From positions 1-34,968 of the forward strand of contig JAFUAK010000174.1 of the NCBI GenBank assembly GCA_017460765.1: a stretch of DNA of 34,968 nucleotides, given 5' to 3'. Of the stretch, positions 29,746-34,968 are shown piece by piece (the stretch's first letter is position 1; every line of letters begins with the position of its first letter). The translations under genes and the position numbers were made by a program. The stretch is from Prevotella sp. (GTDB taxonomy: Bacteria; Bacteroidota; Bacteroidia; Bacteroidales; Bacteroidaceae). The notes below the pieces were generated by a model. The model did not search any database and was not told the DNA's origin. It saw only the letters and a list, made by a program, of their open reading frames with translations.

Positions 29746-32709
29746 ATGAAAAATAGCAATGTGATTTGTGTGCTGATGACTGGTCTGATGCTTGTCATGA
29801 CAGCCCCGTCGACGGCGCGAGCCGCCAAAGTCTACCGTACAATAGCGAATGTGGAAAGCGTGAGTGTGGAAGCCCCGGTAGGAAATGCACCGCGACTCCC
29901 TTATCAGGTGTGGGTGACCTATACCGACGGCTCGGGAGAGTACCGTCAGGTCAGATGGCAGAACGCTTCTCAGGTGACTGAGCAGGCAGAAGCCAACCCC
30001 ACGATTAACCCTGTTGGGACAGAGTACAAGGTGAAAGGGTTTATCATCGGTGACAACACCACTCCGAACGGTTATCCTATTCGTGCCGAGGTGAAGGTCG
30101 TGGAGGGTGCCTGGGCCGTGCCGTCCAATCACCCTGTGGCCGAGACATTGCCGCTCGATAAAGTGAGCATTGATGGTGACAACCGTCTGACGTGGAACCG
30201 CGACCTCGACATCCGTCAACTGATCAGTCTCGACGTGCGTCAGCAATTATATAACTACCGCGATACTTACGGTCTGTCCACGGAGGGCTATCCCGAAGCC
30301 GACGGCTGGGATTCGCCTACAACCAAGTTAAAGGGACATGGCTCAGGCCATTATATGTCCGCCATGGCGATGGCCTTTGCCAGTTGTCAGGATCCGGAGC
30401 AAAAGGCAGCCTTGCGGAAGAATATCACCATGATGGTCAACGAACTGCGCCAGTGTCAGGAACGCACCTTCGTCTGGAACGAGCAGTTAGGCCGCTACTG
30501 GGAGGCCCGCGACTTTGCCCCTGAGGAAGAACTGAAGGAAATGAAGGGCACGTGGCAGGACTTTGACCTTTATAAGAAAGACTATCAGAAGTATGGCTAC
30601 GGCTATCTGAACACCATCCCCGCACAGCACTGTGTGCTCATCGAGATGTACCGTGCCTACAATAACGAGAACTGGGTGTGGGCACCTTATTATTCTGTAC
30701 ATAAGCAGTTGGCTGGTCTCATCGACATTGCTACCTATATTGACGACCAAGCGGTGGCCGCCAAGGCCCTGCTCATCGCTAAGGACATGGGCCTTTGGGT
30801 GTGGAATCGCCTACACTACCGCACGTTTGTCAAGAGCGACGGCAAGTTGGAAGAGCGTCGTGCCAAGCCAGGCAACCGCTACGAGATGTGGAATATGTAC
30901 ATCGCCGGTGAGGTGGGAGGTATGGCCGAATCGCTGGCACGTCTCTCAGAGATGACTGGCAATGCCGATGAGAAGGCCCACCTGCTGGAGGCTGCAAACT
31001 ATTTCGACAGCCCGGCTTTCTTCGATCCGTTGGCTAAGAATGTCGACGCCATCCGCACGCGACATGCCAATCAGCATATCCCCATGGTGACGGGTGCCCT
31101 GCGTAGTTTCAGGGGCAACAACAATCCCTATTACTATAACCTTGCCCAGAACTTCTGGTCAATGATCCAGGGCCGCTACCGCTATGCTATGGGTGGTGTG
31201 GGCAACGGCGAGATGTTCCGCCAGCCTTATTCACAGATTACGAGCATGTGTACCAACGTCACCAGTTGGGGCGGCCGTGAACTCCATCCTGAGCCCACCA
31301 TCAACGAGACCTGTTGTGCCTATAACCTTGCCAAACTCTCGAAAGACCTTAACTGCTTCAACCCCGACGATGCACGTTATATGGACTACTACGAGCGTGT
31401 GCTTTACAACCAGATTGTCGGTTCCGTGAATCCCCATCAGTATATGACGGTCTATCAGTATGCCGTCGGACTTGACGCCTCAAAGCCTTGGGGTAACGAG
31501 ACACCACAGGCCACCTGTTGTGGCGGTACAGGTGTGGAGAACCACGTGAAGTATCAGGAGGCTGCCTATTTTGTCAATGATAACACGCTCTGGGTGGGAC
31601 TCTATCTGCCGACCACCGTCAACTGGCAGCAGAAGGGTGTCATCATCAAGCAGGAGTGTCAGTGGCCCGCAGAGCGCTCCACCATCCACATTCAGAAATC
31701 TCTCTCATCTCTCCATTCTCCACTCTCCTCTGAATTCTCCATGAAACTGCGCGTGCCCTATTGGGCTACCAGTGGCTTTGATATCAGGCTCAACGGCAAG
31801 AGCATAGCCCAGTCCTATCAGCCCAGCAGTTATGTGGAGATCCCTGCCCGTCAATGGACAGAGCAGGATGTAGTGGAGATTGTCATGCCGTTTACCAAGC
31901 ACCTTGACTTCGGTCCCGACAAGATGGAGCACGCTGCTGCCTATGAGAAGGATGGCAAGACTGAATACACGCCGATGTGGGCCGGAACCTTTATGTACGG
32001 TCCGCTCGTGATGGCTACCACAGGCATCAAGAATTGGGATGAGGCCTCCATTGACGTAGCCTCTGACTTGAGCGACATCACGCTCAACGGTCCCCAGACA
32101 GGTACAGGTGCTGATGCCAACCTCTACACCATGACCTTCGGTGGCAGGACTTTCATTCCCGACTATGCTGCCGACAGGGATGTCACCCACTATTTCCGTA
32201 TGAATGTCCAGGGAGATCCCGCTGCGAAGTATGTGCCCGATGCCTCTGAGGGCATCGACAAGTTCACCCTCCGCGAGTTATTGATGGTGGCCCAGATGCG
32301 TATTGACGAACAGCAGGCCTGGAATCAGATGGAGATCAAAGTGCCTGAATATGCTCCGTGGGCCATCCATGGCTTCGGACGTATGGTGGAGCAGTATGAG
32401 CAGACCAAACCCTATCTTGATGCTCCTGACAGCCAGTACAGCCAGGAGGAGATCGACAAGGCCACTTCGCTATTGAATGTCGCTATTAATAACATGCGCC
32501 CGGGCAACCTGCCCGAACTGGAGGACATGAGCGAACTGATGGACCTGCTCGACAAGGCCAAGGAACTGCCTGAGGGCAACCGTCGCCTCGACCGTGCCAT
32601 CGGCTATGTCTGGATGGTAGTGCGATATGTCAGCGATGGCAGCGGCACAATGGATATGATACAACGCGCCACTTCTCAACTGAAGGAGGCCATGAAAGAA
32701 CCCAAATAG
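29746..32709 (+). CDS. GH127/GH146-type glycoside hydrolase (probable beta-L-arabinofuranosidase)
   Basis: The 987-residue secreted protein has a signal peptide (about 1-26, cleavage near ARAA), an Ig-like domain with YQVWVTYTDGSGEYRQVRW (about 48-66), and then an (alpha/alpha)6 catalytic domain. KGHGSGHYMSAMAMAFASC lies at about 195-215. The zinc/nucleophile residues of this family are in place: E521-T-C523 in NETCCAYN and C591-C592 in TCCGGTG. The family removes beta-L-arabinofuranose from plant glycans. C-terminal helices (after about 850) are of unknown role. A short Ser/Leu-rich insert (SLSSLHSPLSSEFS, about 653-666) comes from a low-complexity DNA repeat. Glutamine synthetase follows 36 bp later. 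Confidence 0.88.
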   Translation: MKNSNVICVLMTGLMLVMTAPSTARAAKVYRTIANVESVSVEAPVGNAPRLPYQVWVTYTDGSGEYRQVRWQNASQVTEQAEANPTINPVGTEYKVKGFIIGDNTTPNGYPIRAEVKVVEGAWAVPSNHPVAETLPLDKVSIDGDNRLTWNRDLDIRQLISLDVRQQLYNYRDTYGLSTEGYPEADGWDSPTTKLKGHGSGHYMSAMAMAFASCQDPEQKAALRKNITMMVNELRQCQERTFVWNEQLGRYWEARDFAPEEELKEMKGTWQDFDLYKKDYQKYGYGYLNTIPAQHCVLIEMYRAYNNENWVWAPYYSVHKQLAGLIDIATYIDDQAVAAKALLIAKDMGLWVWNRLHYRTFVKSDGKLEERRAKPGNRYEMWNMYIAGEVGGMAESLARLSEMTGNADEKAHLLEAANYFDSPAFFDPLAKNVDAIRTRHANQHIPMVTGALRSFRGNNNPYYYNLAQNFWSMIQGRYRYAMGGVGNGEMFRQPYSQITSMCTNVTSWGGRELHPEPTINETCCAYNLAKLSKDLNCFNPDDARYMDYYERVLYNQIVGSVNPHQYMTVYQYAVGLDASKPWGNETPQATCCGGTGVENHVKYQEAAYFVNDNTLWVGLYLPTTVNWQQKGVIIKQECQWPAERSTIHIQKSLSSLHSPLSSEFSMKLRVPYWATSGFDIRLNGKSIAQSYQPSSYVEIPARQWTEQDVVEIVMPFTKHLDFGPDKMEHAAAYEKDGKTEYTPMWAGTFMYGPLVMATTGIKNWDEASIDVASDLSDITLNGPQTGTGADANLYTMTFGGRTFIPDYAADRDVTHYFRMNVQGDPAAKYVPDASEGIDKFTLRELLMVAQMRIDEQQAWNQMEIKVPEYAPWAIHGFGRMVEQYEQTKPYLDAPDSQYSQEEIDKATSLLNVAINNMRPGNLPELEDMSELMDLLDKAKELPEGNRRLDRAIGYVWMVVRYVSDGSGTMDMIQRATSQLKEAMKEPK
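31696..31740 (-). repeat. Diverged repeat inside the GH127 gene
   Basis: The plus strand has tctctccattctccactctc and neighbouring units, pyrimidine-rich and of about 8-9 bp period. They encode a Ser/Leu-rich insert at about residues 653-666. Its purine strand resembles the gtggagaatg form seen at 27295-27335. Confidence 0.5.
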
Positions 32710-32745
32710 ACTTATTACGCAAACTTCAATAACAACAAAGGATTT

Positions 32746-34251
32746 ATGAACAACGAGCATCTGATCTTGAATGCCAACCCGATTGTGGCGTTCCTTGAGA
32801 AACCGTCGGCTGAGTTTACCAAGGCCGATATCATCGACTACATCGTCAAGAACGACATTCGCATGGTGAACTTCATGTATCCCGGCGGTGACGGCAAGTT
32901 GAAGACGCTGAACTTCGTCATTAATGACCTGGCCTACCTTGACACTATCCTCACCTGTGGCGAGCGCGTCGACGGTTCCAGTCTCTTCTCCTTCATCCAG
33001 GCGGGTTCTAGCGACCTCTATGTGCTGCCCCGTTTCCGCACGGCCTTTATCGACCCCTTTGCAGAGATTCCCACGGTGTCGCTGCTTTGCTCCTTCTTCG
33101 ACAAGGACGGTAACCCGCTGGAGTCATCGCCAGAGCATACACTCCACAAGGCCGCCGTTGCCTTTACCGAAGTGACGGGTATGGAGTTTCAGGCAATGGG
33201 TGAACTGGAGTATTATGTCATCTCTGACGACGAAGGCATCTTCCCCGCTCAGGACCAGCGTGGCTACCATGAGTCGGCCCCCTATGCCAAGGCCAACGAG
33301 TTCCGCACCCGTTGTATGCAGTATATCGCCCAGGCTGGAGGTCAGATCAAGTACGGTCATAGTGAGGTGGGTAATTTCTGTCTTGACGGTAAGAACTATG
33401 AGCAGAACGAAATTGAGTTTCTGCCCGTGCCTGTAGAGCAGGCTGCCGATCAGTTGATGCTCGCCAAGTGGATTATCCGTAACCTGGCCTACGAACTGGG
33501 CTACGACATCACCTTCGCACCGAAGATTACGACGGGCAAGGCCGGTTCAGGTCTCCATATCCACATGCGCATCGTGAAAGACGGTAAGAACCAGATGCTG
33601 GCCAATGGTGTGCTCAGCGAGAGCGCGCGCAGGATGATTGCCGGCATGATGGACCTGGCTCCTGCTATCACCGCTTTTGGCAACAAGAACCCCACGAGTT
33701 ATTTCCGTCTGGTGCCCCATCAGGAAGCACCCACGAATGTCTGTTGGGGTGACCGCAACCGCAGCGTGCTTGTCCGCGTGCCCCTTGGCTGGGCGGCTGA
33801 TGTTGACATGTGCCATGCGGCTAATCCACTGGAGCCCCAGACGAACTATGACACAAGCATCAAGCAGACTGTAGAGATGCGCTCACCTGATGGCAGTGCA
33901 GACCTCTACCAGTTGCTCGCCGGCCTCTGCGTAGCATGTCGTCACGGCTTCGAGATGCCCAATGCCCTTGAGGTGGCCGAGAAGACCTATGTCAATGTGA
34001 ATATTCACGCTGCCGAGAATGTCGATCGTCTGGCCACGCTGGCTCAGTTGCCCGACTCTTGTGTGGCTTCTGCCGCCTGTCTCGACCGCCAGCGCAAGGT
34101 CTTCGAGGAACACGGTGTGTTCTCACCCGCCATGATCGACGGTATCGTCGCTCAACTTCGTGCCTTCGATGACGTGACGCTTCGCAGGAATATAGAGAGT
34201 TATCCCGAGGAGATTCAGAAACTCGTCACGCAGTACTTCCACTGCGGATAA
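32746..34251 (+). CDS. glnA: Glutamine synthetase, type I-like
   Basis: At 501 residues the protein has the type I glutamine synthetase layout. The N-terminal beta-grasp region has MVNFMYPGGDGKLKTLNF, and GMEFQAMGELEYYV carries the metal-binding Glu. SEVGNFCLDGKNYEQNEIEF follows, then GKAGSGLHIHM with the metal-binding His. NPTSYFRLVPHQEAP and NRSVLVRVP are the glutamate/ATP contacts. It makes glutamine from glutamate and ammonia. No adenylylation-type Tyr loop could be confirmed. It follows the GH127 gene by 36 bp with no clear TAnnTTTG box, so it may share its transcript or have a hidden promoter. It converges with the YifB-like gene 9 bp away. The symbol is assigned by family only, since Bacteroidales can carry more than one synthetase. 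Confidence 0.93.
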   Translation: MNNEHLILNANPIVAFLEKPSAEFTKADIIDYIVKNDIRMVNFMYPGGDGKLKTLNFVINDLAYLDTILTCGERVDGSSLFSFIQAGSSDLYVLPRFRTAFIDPFAEIPTVSLLCSFFDKDGNPLESSPEHTLHKAAVAFTEVTGMEFQAMGELEYYVISDDEGIFPAQDQRGYHESAPYAKANEFRTRCMQYIAQAGGQIKYGHSEVGNFCLDGKNYEQNEIEFLPVPVEQAADQLMLAKWIIRNLAYELGYDITFAPKITTGKAGSGLHIHMRIVKDGKNQMLANGVLSESARRMIAGMMDLAPAITAFGNKNPTSYFRLVPHQEAPTNVCWGDRNRSVLVRVPLGWAADVDMCHAANPLEPQTNYDTSIKQTVEMRSPDGSADLYQLLAGLCVACRHGFEMPNALEVAEKTYVNVNIHAAENVDRLATLAQLPDSCVASAACLDRQRKVFEEHGVFSPAMIDGIVAQLRAFDDVTLRRNIESYPEEIQKLVTQYFHCG

Positions 34252-34260
34252 GACAGGCCG

Positions 34261-34968
34261 CTATCCTCCTCTTTCAGCCCAGTCTCCACGATCCAGACTG
34301 CGGTAGCCAATGGCTTCGGCGATGTGGTGACTCTGGACACGTTCGCAGGCCTCAAGGTCGGCGATAGTCCGGGCCACCTTTAGGATACGGCTGTAGGCAC
34401 GGGCTGACAGGCTGAGCCTTTCCATCGCTAGGCGCAGCATCTCCAAACTCTGTTCATCGGGCTCGGCGTACTGATGGATCATGCGTTCCGTCATCTGGGC
34501 GTTGCAGTGGATGCCCTTGAAGTCGGCATAGCGTTCCTCCTGAATCCGCCGTGCCTTGATGACGCGCTCACGAATCACCTCGCTCCCTTCGCCATGCGCC
34601 ATCTGGGAGATTTGCTTGAACGGTACGACGGGCACTTCGCAATGGATATCGATACGGTCGAGCATGGGGCCACTGATCTTGGAGAGGTAACGGCTGATTT
34701 GTCCAGGAGTACAGGTGCACTGGTGCGTCGGATCGCCGTAGTAGCCGCAAGGACAGGGGTTCATCGAGGCGACAAACATAAACGAGCAGGGATACTCCAC
34801 CGTATATTTGGCTCGGCTGATAGTGATTTTGCGGTCTTCAAGTGGCTGGCGCAGCACTTCAAGGGTGCTCTTATTGAACTCTGTCAGTTCATCCAGAAAG
34901 AGCACGCCGTTATGGGCCAGGGAAACTTCTCCAGGATGTGGCTTGGTGGTGCCTCCTGTCAGGGCAAC
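34261..34968 (-). CDS. YifB/ComM-type Mg-chelatase-like AAA ATPase, C-terminal part
   Basis: The frame is open to the right edge, so the N-terminus is outside the window; 235 residues are visible. GGTTKPHPGEVSLAHNGVLF and FLDELTEFNKSTLEVLRQPL form the chelatase helix insert and Walker B region. FVASMNPCPCGYYGDPTHQC is the Cys-rich signature of the family, and SGPMLDRIDIHCEVP the arginine-finger area. The C-terminal helical lid (SLSARAYSRILKVARTIADL) is complete. In competent bacteria ComM is a helicase that promotes branch migration in homologous recombination. It is transcribed toward glutamine synthetase, with the stops 9 bp apart. Confidence 0.92.
   Translation of the reverse strand, partial: VALTGGTTKPHPGEVSLAHNGVLFLDELTEFNKSTLEVLRQPLEDRKITISRAKYTVEYPCSFMFVASMNPCPCGYYGDPTHQCTCTPGQISRYLSKISGPMLDRIDIHCEVPVVPFKQISQMAHGEGSEVIRERVIKARRIQEERYADFKGIHCNAQMTERMIHQYAEPDEQSLEMLRLAMERLSLSARAYSRILKVARTIADLEACERVQSHHIAEAIGYRSLDRGDWAERGG

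Noticed and set aside
32710-32745. A separate promoter for glutamine synthetase
   Set aside because: No TAnnTTTG box or -33 TTG at proper spacing was found in the 36-bp gap.

Overview
The window looks like a chromosomal segment of a Bacteroidales bacterium, most likely Prevotellaceae-like. Four signs point there: promoters of the Bacteroidota type (TTG, about 20 bp, TAnnTTTG), absence of obvious Shine-Dalgarno sequences, and typical Bacteroidales families (DUF4421 outer-membrane protein, PI-PLC lipoprotein, DHHW/MBOAT locus, GH127 enzyme with E-x-C and CC zinc ligands). Genus is not decidable by eye. No tRNA, rRNA, CRISPR array, insertion sequence or integrase was seen.

Layout. From 22880 down to 1 every gene is on the minus strand. 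First comes a tight fur-family / HAD phosphatase / thioesterase / membrane AraC-type regulator operon (22880-20255). After a 142-bp gap with a canonical promoter and a 21-bp direct repeat comes a second long array. It starts with a truncated paralogue of the membrane regulator lacking its DNA-binding domain, then a GNAT-type acyltransferase and an acyl carrier protein. Next are a 1398-residue VgrG-like spike protein, a 663-residue beta-repeat/coiled-coil protein, a protein that looks like a diverged ribosome recycling factor (RRF), and a complete partner-switching module (STAS antagonist, HATPase kinase, SpoIIE-type PP2C phosphatase). It continues into an RND tripartite efflux pump (MFP, AcrB-like, TolC-like) and an envelope/lipid set: DUF4421 protein, PI-PLC lipoprotein, barrel-like protein, and a PAP2-like phosphatase cut by the window edge.

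The right part holds a divergently transcribed AsmA-like protein (22980-24863, +), a minus-strand polysaccharide O-acetylation-type locus (SGNH hydrolase, MBOAT, two DHHW/AlgJ-like proteins; 29614-24869), then a plus-strand GH127 family enzyme and glutamine synthetase, and the C-terminal part of a YifB/ComM-type AAA ATPase at the right edge.

The strongest candidate for something undescribed is the 9.3-19.4 kb cassette. It has a VgrG-type spike whose OB-fold is split by a roughly 175-residue coiled coil, a beta-repeat partner, an RRF-like protein and a STAS/kinase/phosphatase switch, with an ACP plus acyltransferase directly upstream. No sheath, tube, baseplate, PAAR or ClpV gene is present in the window. 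Functions for the cassette as a whole are inference.
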